This document shows positions 1 through 9,442 of a stretch of 37,096 bases of DNA, piece by piece (within the stretch, counting starts at the first letter, position 1; each line of letters begins with the position of its first letter). The notes beneath the pieces were generated by a model. The model was given only the letters and a program-made list of their open reading frames with translations, did not search any database and had not been told where the DNA came from. The DNA comes from Oehlia diaphana (lineage: Eukaryota > Glomeromycota > Glomeromycetes > Glomerales > Glomeraceae). A program made the translations under genes and the position numbers. The DNA is taken from the NCBI GenBank assembly GCA_003833135.1, contig QZLH01000294.1, positions 58,479-95,574 of the forward strand. The letters run 5' to 3'.

Positions 1-864
1 GCAACAGCATGATCAGAAACAACCGCAGAGAATTTTTCAGGCCCAATATCTGTAATTACTTCATTAATTTTCTCAGCTAAAAATGTTGCCGTATGGGATT
101 CTGATGATAAATTTTTTAAACTGTGTATAATCTCTTTTCGTTCACGTGTAATGAGTATAAAAACGTACAATGATTGACCTCGTGGACTTGTCCAACCATC
201 AAATCCTTAAAAAAAAATTGCAAAATATTATTAAATAATTAAAAAAATTTCACAATACAATTTATTTTTTTACCTAATGTTAAATCTGATTCTTTATCTA
301 ATGTAAATTGCTGATCAACAATTATTTCAGTAAGTTCGTCATTCATAAATGTATTGGATAAAGTATTTGGACATGGTGGCTCATATCCATTACACAGACT
401 TTTAACCATATCAATAAAGAAAGGATGTGAGATTAAATGAAATGCCACGCCACAACAAATAAAGAATTTTGCAACAGCTCTATTGCATAATACTTGTTTA
501 GCATTATTAATCTTATCGGACTCATAAAATTTATCTATTCTTATTTGAGATGAATCAATACATCTTTTTTTTGAGATAGTTGTAACCTGTTCTTCAGCAT
601 GTTGCTTAATAAGAAGTAAATACTCTGTTTTAATTATAAAAGGAACTTTTGAACAAGATAAGGCTAAATGTGCTTGCATTTGGGCTCGGTTTTGAGTCCA
701 ACTACAATATTTGCATTTACAACCAACATGACCTTCTTTTTTAGCACTAAAATCATTAAAATGAGCCCAAACAGGTCCTCTTTTTTTTCCTGGTTTTCCT
801 TTTCTTTATTTGTATTTGATGGTGTACCACTTGAATTTCTGCCACTTGTTTCTTGAGTAGACAT
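1..864 (-). pseudogene. BED-finger hAT-type transposase, N-terminal part, frameshifted, runs off the left edge
   Basis: Reading on the minus strand from an ATG at 862-864, a hydrophilic N-terminus leads into a BED-like finger (W-A-H-F, then CKCKYC, then H...C) and the segment FFICCGVAFHLISHPFFIDM, which I recognise as the N-terminal region of hAT-type (DUF659-like) transposases common in Rhizophagus. A 68-base GT-AG intron (206-273) joins SDLTL to GFDGWTSPRG, the start of the RNase H-like catalytic region; the frame is still open at position 1, ending in VVSDHAV. The first exon needs a one-base shift at the run of eight T (781-788 on the plus strand): upstream the start codon frame is open, downstream the BED-finger frame is open, and no ATG lies in the second frame before the finger. 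This is either a dead copy or a homopolymer sequencing error. The catalytic acidic residues beyond the first lie outside the window. Confidence 0.8.
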
Positions 865-1094
865 TATAATTAGTATATAAAAAGATATAAAAAAATATTA
901 TTTTATATTTAATTGGTACGTGTGTTAGAAAATATTTTAAATTTGGCATTTTTAAAACAAAGAAACAGATTTTTCAAAAAAATTAAGAAATATAACACAT
1001 GATTATATTCTACATTTAACATAATTATGTGTTAAATTACATGCTGATTAACTGATCTACTTTTCATTTTAATTATTATAAAATTTAATTTTAC
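865..1094. other. Gene-free AT-rich spacer upstream of the hAT relic
   Basis: No coding frame or recognisable signal; presumably the 5' flank of the transposase relic. Confidence 0.5.
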
Positions 1095-1202
1095 TGCCGT
1101 AATTAATTTGACAGGTTTATTTAATTACAGCATATTGGCATTTTTTAAAATTGCAACCGTAATTATTATGATATATTACGTCAGGTATAATGCCGTAATT
1201 AA
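1095..1202. repeat. Cluster of a TGCCGTAATTAA motif with a short hairpin
   Basis: TGCCGTAATTAA occurs at 1095-1106 and again at 1191-1202. An inverted near copy (TTAATTACAGCA) at 1121-1132 lets 1095-1132 fold as a 12-bp stem with one mismatch. A similar GAATTACAGCAT is found inside the foldback at 2515-2691, so the two may belong to one non-autonomous family. This is sequence observation only; no function is implied. Confidence 0.45.
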
Positions 1203-2022
1203 ATTAATTATGCTAAGAAGTATAGGAATAGCCATTCATTGATGTCCATGAATCTAGTGCAAAAGAAATTCTTCCTGGTACACTCTATTAAATAAAATTA
1301 AATTGTTTAATAAAATAAAAAATAATTTTTAAAAATCATTTCATGTATATATTTAAAATTACCTGAAATAATTTACTCATTTTTTTTTGTTCCACCTTAA
1401 AACTTTTTAATATATCATTTTTTATTGTATCCGCTGATGGAACCAGCATATCTGAATTTAATATTTTTATTAAAATATTTATTTTCTAATATTATAAATG
1501 GTTGATCATCATCAATTACCCATTTAGTAATGAACTCTCGAAAATCTTTTTGTGTAAACTAAAAAAATAAATTATTTTTAGTATTTATATTTTTCCATTT
1601 TATATATTATTATTAACATACTTTAGATAGAAATATTGTATGGTTTACAAATTCGTCTAATGTACTTTGAGTTTCAACTATTAAATTCTTTGTTTTTTTG
1701 GATTTTTATCTGGATGATTACGTTCTAAATAATACCAAAAATTTGATATATTAGAATCACCAATCTTGCAGAGCTATGTTTTATCTCTAATATTTTATAA
1801 GATTAGATTTATATTAATTTTTTTATAAAATATGAATATTTAAGCAAATGTTTGTTATTTTTCTAAAGGAAACAAAAATATTTACGAGCAGTTTAAGCAC
1901 TTAACCACTTGATGAGTTTTTGCATTTTTGTGTTCTTGTGGAAGTTCTTTTTCTTCAAAAAGTTCTCTAGTAAAAAGTTCACTTCTTAGAAAAGGTCGCG
2001 TTCCAAGAGTTATTTTCTCAGC
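1203..2022 (-). pseudogene. Second, heavily decayed hAT-type transposase
   Basis: Minus-strand fragments in order: 1886-2022 (open, TLGTRPFLRSELFTRELF), about 1690-1790 (LCKIGDSNISNFWYYLERNH, a BED-finger-like Cys/His segment), about 1440-1560 (FTQKDFREFITKWVIDDDQP, as in hAT proteins), about 1370-1445 (MLVPSADTIKNDILKSF), and after an intron-like gap about 1215-1290 (PGRISFALDSWTSMNGYSY, the first catalytic Asp block). The pieces lie in different frames, with stops between them, for example after KNPKKQRI and after SYTS. I infer a dead transposase, different in sequence from the copy at 1-864. The first fragment could belong to something else. Confidence 0.7.
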
Positions 2023-2094
2023 CTACAAATAAAGTTAGAAATTAAAATCGCGTAATGTAAACAATTTAAATTAAGATTATCAAAATATTTGATT

Positions 2095-2262
2095 AGACCC
2101 AGAACAACCCAGGACAACCCAGGACAAGCAAAGGTATAACCCTGACCCGATGGGTCAGGTTGAATATAGGACTCATGTCAAATAATGATAAATCTGATTC
2201 AGATTTTAAACATGAGTCAGGTTAAATGACCCGGGTTTGATCTGATCCTTTTGGAACACTAG
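2095..2262. repeat. Decayed MITE end with palindromes (TAGTGTT-type terminus)
   Basis: Contains three tandem AACCCAGGAC-like copies (2097-2128), a perfect 8-bp-arm palindrome CCTGACCC-GAT-GGGTCAGG (2141-2159), an inverted pair ACTCATGT/ACATGAGT, and ends at 2255-2261 with AACACTA. Read from the other strand the end is TAGTGTT, the same first seven bases as the complete MITE at 5537-6142 and in keeping with hAT termini. No matching left end was found, so I call it a truncated copy. Confidence 0.45.
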
Positions 2263-2514
2263 GTGTTTTTACAAATATCAAATGAAGGGTATAAAAGAAA
2301 TACATTTAAAGATATAATAATCATTTTTCTGAAAAATTTTTTATAGATATAATATTCCATTCTTTTCATTTTATCAAGCTGTCTGAAGAAAGATAAAATT
2401 ACTATAAATCACAAATAATACATCTGTCAAACTGATATTCATCTAAAAAATTTGGCCTGTATATTAGAAATTGTTTTAAAAAAATTAATTGCAGAAACAA
2501 TTTTATATATGGTA

Positions 2515-2691
2515 TATATATGTTGCCCAAATTATTTTAGGCTGCCATAATTATAAGTAAAATTCCAAATTTAATTACGACATCCTAAATTATTTTAGCA
2601 CTTTACATAGTAAATTACATATAAACTGAATGAATTACAGCATCCCAAATTATAATTATGGCATCCTAAAATAATTTGGACAGCATGTATA
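2515..2691. mobile_element. Foldback MITE with about 36-bp inverted ends
   Basis: The left arm 2521-2556 (TGTTGCCCAAATTATTTTAG...) and the right arm 2650-2685 are inverted copies differing at only three positions. Similarity continues weakly a few bases outwards through TATATA-rich flanks, so the exact ends and target duplication cannot be fixed. The 93-base centre is AT-rich and has a further internal GAATTACAGCAT copy. There is no coding capacity. Superfamily not assigned. Confidence 0.7.
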
Positions 2692-3338
2692 ATATGGTAT
2701 ATATTTTTTTAAGATATAATCATTATACTAGATTAATAACTACTTTTTCTTTATTTTGTAGAAACAGGACATCAGCTTTTTAAGTACCTGTCAGCTTTCA
2801 AACATAGAATTATGGAAAGTATAATAGTTAGAAAAGAGTGTAGTAATTTTTTACATAAAGACATTAAATATTTTTTTATTTATATTTAGGACATAAATAC
2901 CAAGTTTTTGGACTTGTAAACTTCAGATTTAAGATATAGAAGTATATTGGTTAGGATTTAGAAGTAGGAGAATGTAATGATTAATTTATTTGTATACTTC
3001 TTTTTTCCTATTATTTTTTAGAATGTGTATTTATTGGAATTTTAAACGTCTGAAGTTCCAGTTTCTGGACATGAAAGGTGGATTAGTTGAAATTAGAAGG
3101 TGAAAATTTTGAAAATGTTAGTAGAATGTTACTAACATTTTTCTTATTTTATAGGTACTGGCTCCTTGGGTAAAGGGAATGGAAAGTTATATTATTATTG
3201 AAAGAAAAGATATTATTATTTTTTCTTTTATTTTGGGTAAGCACAGCCAACTGAAAAGCTGAAGAGGAATTAATTTTTTGAAATATTACTTACAGTTTTC
3301 TTAATTCTTTTAAGAAAATTAGATTGAAATCTAATATT
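2692..3338. other. Gene-free AT-rich stretch
   Basis: No sustained reading frame, tRNA or rRNA signature, or clear repeat seen in either strand. Confidence 0.5.
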
Positions 3339-3475
3339 AGTTCTATTCAACTCCATTGACTCCCATTGACCCTTATCAGCTTATCTTTTTCAAGTCAAAC
3401 TGAACTGAATGATTTCAGAGCATCAAGTCAAGCAAATTTGACTCTATCGGCGTGGCTTGAACTTAACAACACTAG
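3339..3475. repeat. Truncated relative of the 5537-6142 MITE (right end)
   Basis: Ends with GGCTTGAACTTAACAACACTA (3455-3474 region), matching the right terminus GGCTTGACTTGGACTTAACAACACTA of the complete element with a small deletion. The interior has similar AAGTCAA-type words. No TAGTGTTGTTA left end or 8-bp duplication of the bases following it was found upstream. Confidence 0.5.
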
Positions 3476-4139
3476 GTTTGAGAGTACAAATTGGATAATA
3501 TTATATTTCCCACCAATATATATATTATAAGCAAAAATAGCTGAAAAAAGATTTTTCTATTAGCATGGTCAATATAGTTAATAGTGTACATTTCATTTAC
3601 AATTGTAAAGTTGATAAATGTATTGGTAACAGTCATTGATCTTAGAAATGATATGTACTGTACATTCAAAATATGTATTATTTCAAGGCTGTATAATATT
3701 AGTTATTAATTATTTAAAGTTTCAAAAATAGTATTTTAATACAACAATATTTTATTTTTACAGTTTTCATATCAATTTATTAAATTTTAAATAATCGTAA
3801 TATTAATTTATTAAATTTTAATAATACTAATTTAGTAATTTGTTAAAATTTTGATAATATTAATTTATAATTTTGATAATATAAATTTAAAATTTAGATA
3901 ATATAAATTTACTAATTTATTTAAAGGCTTCGTAATGAGATTGATATAAATAAACTGTTAATCATCTTAATATGCAGTATGTAACTACATTTTAAAGAAT
4001 TATAATTAAGTCAAAACTGAATTGTGACTATATCTTTATTTTAAATTTAATATGAATACACGATTTGATTAAGATTTAGTTTCAATTTAGAAAATTTCTG
4101 CAAAGATTCTTTTATAAAATAAAAAAAATAAATTTGTAA
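3476..4139. other. Gene-free AT-rich stretch with short TTTTAATAAT-like repeats
   Basis: Around 3770-3920 the phrase TAATATTAATTTATTAAATTTT recurs in degenerate form. No coding evidence. Confidence 0.45.
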
Positions 4140-5536
4140 CAAAAAGAAGTTCATTATGAAACTACTATTTAGTTTTGGATTCTTAGAATATTAGAAATCT
4201 ATAAAAATAAAAAATATTAGCTAATATTTTTTTAAAAAAAAAAAAAAAATAAAGTTTCATAATGAAAGTTCATTATGAAACTTACCTTCTTTTAACATCT
4301 TAAAAGGAAAACTTACAAAAAAAAAGATACAGTAAAAGAAGTATTAGTAAATACTTGCTAAATATAAAAAAATTGGGTTCTTTTTTTAAAAAAAATTAAA
4401 ATTAGACAAACTCACCAATTTTATTTATCTTATATTTTGAATTCTCCAGAACTTTGAACTTTAGAATCTAAAGGAAACATAATAAACTAATTAGTAATAA
4501 GAAATTTGAAATGAAAAACAAATAATGAAATGAAAAAATAAACTTATCTGAAGACTTGAAGAATTTGAAATCTAAAAAAAAAGAAATAAGAAATAAGAAA
4601 GTTAATGAAAAAGAAATTAATAACGAAAAAAGATAAATGAAAATAACAAAAATATACTTATTCTGCAATGATTACTAGATGCTAATAATATTGCATGAAA
4701 TATTTTTTTATTCTAAAACCTAAAAAAAATTAAAGAAATATTAATATAATATTTTGTTACATAAAATAAAAAAATTAATATTTCAGAGTTTACTTTTGAA
4801 ATGAATGATTGGATCTAAAAAAGGTAAATGAACATTAGTTAACATTTATTAAATAAAATAATAAAAAAAATTAAAAATTTTATCTTTAATATGGAAATCT
4901 AAAACTTGTTTTTTAGCTTTCTTTATCTAAAAAAAAAATACAAATATTAGTTAACATTCGTCAATAAAAATAAATATTTTTTTTGAAGATTTATTTTCGA
5001 TATGAGAGCCTGAAAGTCAATTTTAGTTTCTTTTACCTAAAAAAAAATAGACAAAATATTAGTTAATAAATTAATTTAAAAAAATTATTTTTTTTTTTGA
5101 AGGTTTATTTTATCTTTGATATAGGAGTTTAGAACTCATTTTCAGCTTATTGTTTCTAAAAAAAAAAAAAATGTTAGTTAATATTTTGCTAAATAAAAAA
5201 AATAAAAAAAATAGAATTTTAAAACTTACATTTGAAATTCTATCATCCAAAAGCTAGAATTCTGTAGTTCTACAAAAAAAAAAATGAAATGTTAGTAAAG
5301 TTTCATTTAAATAAAATAATAGAAATTTTGAAGTTTTATCTTTGAAATTTTATCTAAGAGGTGCCAGATCTATAAAAATGATAAAAAATGTTACACAGAT
5401 TGAAATGCTAAAAATCGGCAAAAAAATGGTGTGAAAAGCAGTGGCTATTTTTGGCTATTTTTGGCTATTTGCGAATTAACCTATATTACTTGCAAATAGT
5501 TTATACAAATTTGCGAATAGTTTATGCAATTTGCAC

Positions 5537-6142
5537 TAGTGTTGTTATCGGCCTAATTCGGTCTAACTTGAAGCTAAAGTCAAGCCGCGCTGATAAAAAG
5601 TTAAGCCGAATCAAGCCGAATCGAATCAACTTGAAAACTCAAGTCAAACCAAGCTGAATTGCGCTGCGGCGGGCTAATGGGGTTGCAATATCACGTGACA
5701 TTACACAAAATTCCAAAAAGGAAATTTTATTATTCACGAAAATTGAAACTGAGTTATACAAATTTCCAAAAAAGGAAATTTCATGCAGATCATTTAATTC
5801 TGGCTGGAATTAAAGGTCTATTAATTCGGCAGAAATATGTATATTACACGAAATTCCAAAAAAGGCCATTTTATTTTTTACGAAAATTAAAATTTTGGGT
5901 TACACAATATTCCAAAAAAGGAAATTTATGTGTAGATCATTTAATTCCGGCTGAAATTAGAATTTATATCCCATCGGCCCCATCGGTCCCATCAGTCCGC
6001 TGCAACTTAAGTCAAACCAAGTCGCGACTTGAAATTATCAAGTCGAACCAAACCGATTCGACTTTAAGCTAGAAGTCAAGCCGAATTGACCCCATTAGCC
6101 TGGTTCGGCCTGGTTCGGCTTGACTTGGACTTAACAACACTA
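5537..6142. mobile_element. hAT-type MITE with perfect 11-bp ends and 8-bp target duplication
   Basis: The element starts TAGTGTTGTTA (5537-5547) and ends with its exact complement TAACAACACTA (6132-6142). It is flanked on both sides by ATTTGCAC (5529-5536 and 6143-6150). An 8-bp duplication and a TAGNG-type terminus are the hallmarks of the hAT superfamily. Subterminal regions are rich in AAGTCAAGCCGAA-like words in both orientations, and are more GC-rich than the surroundings. The centre holds two direct copies of a ~115-base unit. The open frames through it encode no transposase, so it must have been moved by an enzyme from elsewhere; the hAT relics at 1-2022 show that such enzymes existed in this genome. 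Confidence 0.88.
5701..5959. repeat. Two direct ~115-base repeats inside the MITE
   Basis: Copy one is about 5701-5812 and copy two about 5844-5959. Both begin TTACAC(A/G)AAATTCCAAAAA and end with GATCATTTAATTC(T/C)GGCTG followed by (G)AAATTA-like sequence. Each copy itself contains the phrase TTCCAAAAAAGGAAATTT twice, so the centre has a two-level repeat structure. The GGAAATTT/AAATTCC parts can also pair with each other. Confidence 0.75.
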
Positions 6143-6469
6143 ATTTGCACCATTTTTTTTGCCTATTTTTGGTCATTTGATGTGTGATTAGAAGCATTTT
6201 TTGAAAAAATAAAAAAAAAATATTAAAGTTTTGCAATAAAATTCATTGTAAAACTTACATTGAAGTACCAAAACCTATAAAATAAAACAAAAAAATATTA
6301 GAACCCTTTTTAACAAAAAAAATCTTTATCTCAGATTATTATTTTATTTTCATTTCACCTGCAAGAAGCTGTTTTCTATAAAAAAATCAAAGAAGAATGT
6401 TAGTAGTAAAATATTCTTAACAAAAATAATAAAAAAAATAAAATATTTTAGCTTACCTTACTTGTGTTT

Positions 6470-6635
6470 ATTTGGGTGCTTTGCAGTAGAAAGGGATGAA
6501 ACTATTAAAAAAAATAAAAAATGAGTTAATATAAAATCTGAACAAATTATAGCATTTAAAATATTTTTGGCATATAAAAGAAAATTTAAATTTTTTTAGT
6601 AGTTTTGTCCCTTTCTACTGCAAAGTGCCCATTTT
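6470..6635. repeat. Inverted repeat within the array
   Basis: Segment 6470-6506 and segment 6599-6635 are inverted copies; the 18-base core CTTTGCAGTAGAAAGGGA (6479-6496) is exactly complementary to 6608-6625. Two neighbouring exon-like units of the array are therefore in opposite orientation over about 37 bases, and could form a hairpin with a ~92-base loop. Confidence 0.7.
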
Positions 6636-7125
6636 ATCTTAAAAGGACTAGAAAGTAGTTTCTAAAAAAAATAAAAAGAATGTAAAAAACATTCTTAATA
6701 AAATAAAGAAAAATTATAATTTTGCAATAAAATGTTGTAAAACTTATTCTTTAGCCATTTCAGGAAACTTTGGGATACTAAAATCTATAAAAAGAAGAAA
6801 AAAGAATGTTAGAAATATTTTTATAAAAATAAAAAATATTTAAAGTTTTATAATAAGACATTACAAAACTTATCATATATCTATTTCAGGTTGAACTTTA
6901 GACATTTCTTATAAAAAATATAAAAAAATATTTCATAATGTTACATAACGTTGCAAAACTTACCATTTTTAAAATTTACTGTTCTGACTTAAAATACTTA
7001 ATAGAATTTACAAAAAAGAAGAAATAATATTTCCTACCAAAAAAAAATTTTGTTTTGTAATGCAAAAATTGCAAAACTTACCAGAAAACTGAAGGATATT
7101 AAAGGATGGTGAAGATAAAAAAAGT

Positions 7126-7909
7126 ATTTTTTTTTAAAAAAGTTTTCAAAAAATAAACTATAAAGTATTATAAAAGTTTCTTGTAAAGTTTATCAAAGTA
7201 AAAAAAGAAAATATGAATATCTTTAAAGATTTTTGTATGATATAATGAATTTTCTACTTTATATTATAGTAAATACCCTCAATTACAAAGGTATACTGAA
7301 TAATTATGAAATAGAAGAAAAGATTGGACAATAATGTATAGATTAGACATGTTAATTTGTAATTAAAGATGTATGTTATAAATAAAAAATTTTGACATGT
7401 CAAAAATGTTGAAAAAAATAAACAATTCATCAATGCAAATTAAAATAGTAAAAAGCTGAAATAAATTCATTAAGTTAAAATTGTCAAAATTGTCAAAATA
7501 ATGATTGATTGCAGATCATCATTTTTTGTGATGTGATGATGTAGCTGGCAAAATTAAATATAAATAAACATGTTATAAAATTAAAAAAAAATTTTCTTCT
7601 TGATTTCATATAAAATATTATCAAGTATTTTTTTGTTTAGATATATCAAAAATACTTTCTGCTATTCTTAATTTAAAAATTCATGAAAAAAAGCTTTTTT
7701 ACTTAATGATGTTGAAAACTTAGTTTCAATAGTACTTTCACTTATTTGGACAATAACCAGTAAAATTAATTCATGTATTTTTGAATAAGATAAAGTGAAA
7801 ATAATATTTAAAGAGAATAAAGGTCACACATATATTGACTTATAAGAGTTGTTATCAAGTTTTGCATTCATTAATAACATTATGATGAAAGTATAAGACA
7901 CTTTTTCCA
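7126..7909. other. Gene-free AT-rich stretch
   Basis: Low-complexity AT-rich sequence with no coding frame or RNA gene that I can support. Confidence 0.5.
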
Positions 7910-8085
7910 CTTCTATCCATTTTAGACAATTTTATCTATTTTTTTATCAGATTTGAATAATTTTGTCCATTTTTTTATCAGGTTTGGTTACTTTTTTATA
8001 GATTTGGACAATTTTATCCAATTTTTTATTGGTTTGATCACTTTTTTATGGGTTTAGACAATTTTGTCCACTTTTTTTTATTCTT
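7910..8085. repeat. Degenerate minisatellite
   Basis: The phrase (G)ACAATTTTRTCCAMTTTTTTATNRGTTT recurs five to six times with alternating long and short versions (for example near 7925, 7953, 8007 and 8055). It is a tandem repeat without coding sense. Confidence 0.6.
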
Positions 8086-8160
8086 AATCATTCATCTCTA
8101 TATTAATATCTTTATGTATATAACTCTTGAAAAATTATGGAAATAAGAAAAATAACAATA

Positions 8161-8256
8161 CGTTAATATTTTTTTGCAGGTCAAGAAAAGAACATTTTTG
8201 TCATACATAATCATGCATATTTTGATCAAGTCAAGAAAGTAATACGAGGAGGGTTA
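8161..8256. repeat. Decayed relative of the 145-bp MITE at 33813-33957
   Basis: GGGTTAAGAAGATAATTTTTGCATC (8232-8256 region) matches the right end of the 33.8-kb MITE plus the first bases beyond it, with two differences. Two further partial copies (GGTCAAGAAAAGAACATTTTTG and AGTCAAGAAAGTAATA) precede it in the same orientation. No complete left end is visible. Confidence 0.45.
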
Positions 8257-9442
8257 AGAAGATAATTTTTGCATCTGAGAGACAGAGATTGTGCCAAAAA
8301 TTTATTTGTCACCGTTATTTGTCACCGTGATCGACACTAACCTGGTACAGGTTTCAGACGTGCAGACGTGCGATTTAGGGTACATGTGAATACACCCTGT
8401 TTTTGTTCCACAAGATCCGAAATGTATGCAAATTTTTTAAATGCTTTTTTTTTGGCTTATTACAAAAAAAAGGTATGAAGGTTTATTTTATTTACAAAAA
8501 TTTTAATAGCATAAACCTATGGAATAGTTAATGGCAATTATCCTTACATATTTTATGTTTGTTATCGGTAATAAAGAAAACTTTAATTTACCTATCATTA
8601 CACAAAAAACTAAAAAACTATAATAATTTATAACATTTTTACTCTTTTGATCAATAAGAATGATTCATTGATAATTGACGTAGCATTTATTTGCTTTTAC
8701 TGAAAAAATCGTCTTATTATCTGATTATCTTATCATCGCATATGGCGTGGGTACTGGAACTGAAAAATATTCTAAAAAAGAATAAATAGTGTAACTGGTA
8801 ATAAATGTGTTTTTTGCCTATTTTTTGACTTATTTAATTAAAAATATTTTGTTTTGGGTAAAATTTAATTTATACTTTTTTGGATACGATAGATTTTATT
8901 AAGTTTTTATATGTAAAGTCAAGAATGCCTTCTGGCCTTTAAGTATACTTGTAGAACAGTTATTAATGTGCCCACAAAAGAATCTTCAAAAGCTTTTTTT
9001 AAGAAATAAAACTTGTTTGTATATAACTCATAAATTACTGCACCACCAACCTGGCACACATTCCAGACGTACGTCCCATTTATTTTCTGATGCCGGCCAA
9101 AGTTCCATTAATGCCATAATTCTGCCCAGAATATACATTAAGATTTACGCTAAGTACCTATACAATATTTAGACATAGTAGCATTATCAATCTTTTGTAT
9201 CATTATTTTAGGTTAAAAATTCATGAGAAGAAAAAACAAGAGTTCTATGAAATACCTACCAATTTCTTTTATCACTTCGTTTCTAACTAATTCACAAATT
9301 ATGATTGGTTAAAATAGTTACAATAGTTACACAAATGAATGGCGTATGGCGTATTAATCTATTAAGATCAGATTCTTTGGATGACATCTTTGAATAATAC
9401 CTTCCTAGTTTAAGGACCATTCCTTTCATTAATATATCAAAA
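8257..9442. other. Gene-free region upstream of VPS39 with a duplicated ~35-base motif
   Basis: The text AACCTGGTACAGGTTTCAGACGTGC (from about 8339) recurs in altered form as AACCTGGCACACATTCCAGACGTAC (from about 9049), suggesting two relics of one repeat. The rest is AT-rich. The VPS39 promoter must lie in the last few hundred bases, but no specific element could be identified. Confidence 0.45.

Larger units (their letters stand above)
4140..7125 (-). repeat. Array of about 20 degenerate mini-exon/intron-like units, ~110 bases each
   Basis: On the minus strand a pattern recurs about every 100-125 bases: a CTAAC or CTAAT word, a run of T, AG, a 16-50 base segment, then GTAAGTTTT or the decayed form ATAAGTTTT/ATAAAATTT. 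Acceptor-like AGs fall near 4468, 4572, 4720, 4815, 4927, 5037, 5156, 5270, 5370, 6275, 6376, 6502, 6662, 6785 and 6908. This is a textbook intron 3' end repeated many times, and both the exon-like and the intron-like parts resemble each other between units. Several exon-like segments are open in one frame (for example IKKAKKQVLDFHIK near 4886-4926 and VKETKIDFQALISK near 4995-5036), others carry stops or are out of phase. I cannot find a start exon or a continuous product. It may be a dead or rapidly evolving repeat-exon gene, or a satellite built from an intron. The MITE at 5537-6142 interrupts it. Confidence 0.65.

Noticed and set aside
5451..6072. Plus-strand open frames of 68 and 137 codons
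   Set aside because: They run through the ends and internal repeats of the non-coding MITE; the residues mirror its repeated nucleotide units and match no family.
4140..7125. CRISPR-like regular spacing of repeats
   Set aside because: Both the repeat and the supposed spacer parts are related between units, the repeats are degenerate and carry eukaryotic splice signals, and the window is a eukaryotic nuclear genome.
8966..9172. 68-codon plus-strand frame before VPS39
   Set aside because: It overlaps a repeated non-coding motif, has no family resemblance and no clear splice link to VPS39, whose start at MHDAF is firm.
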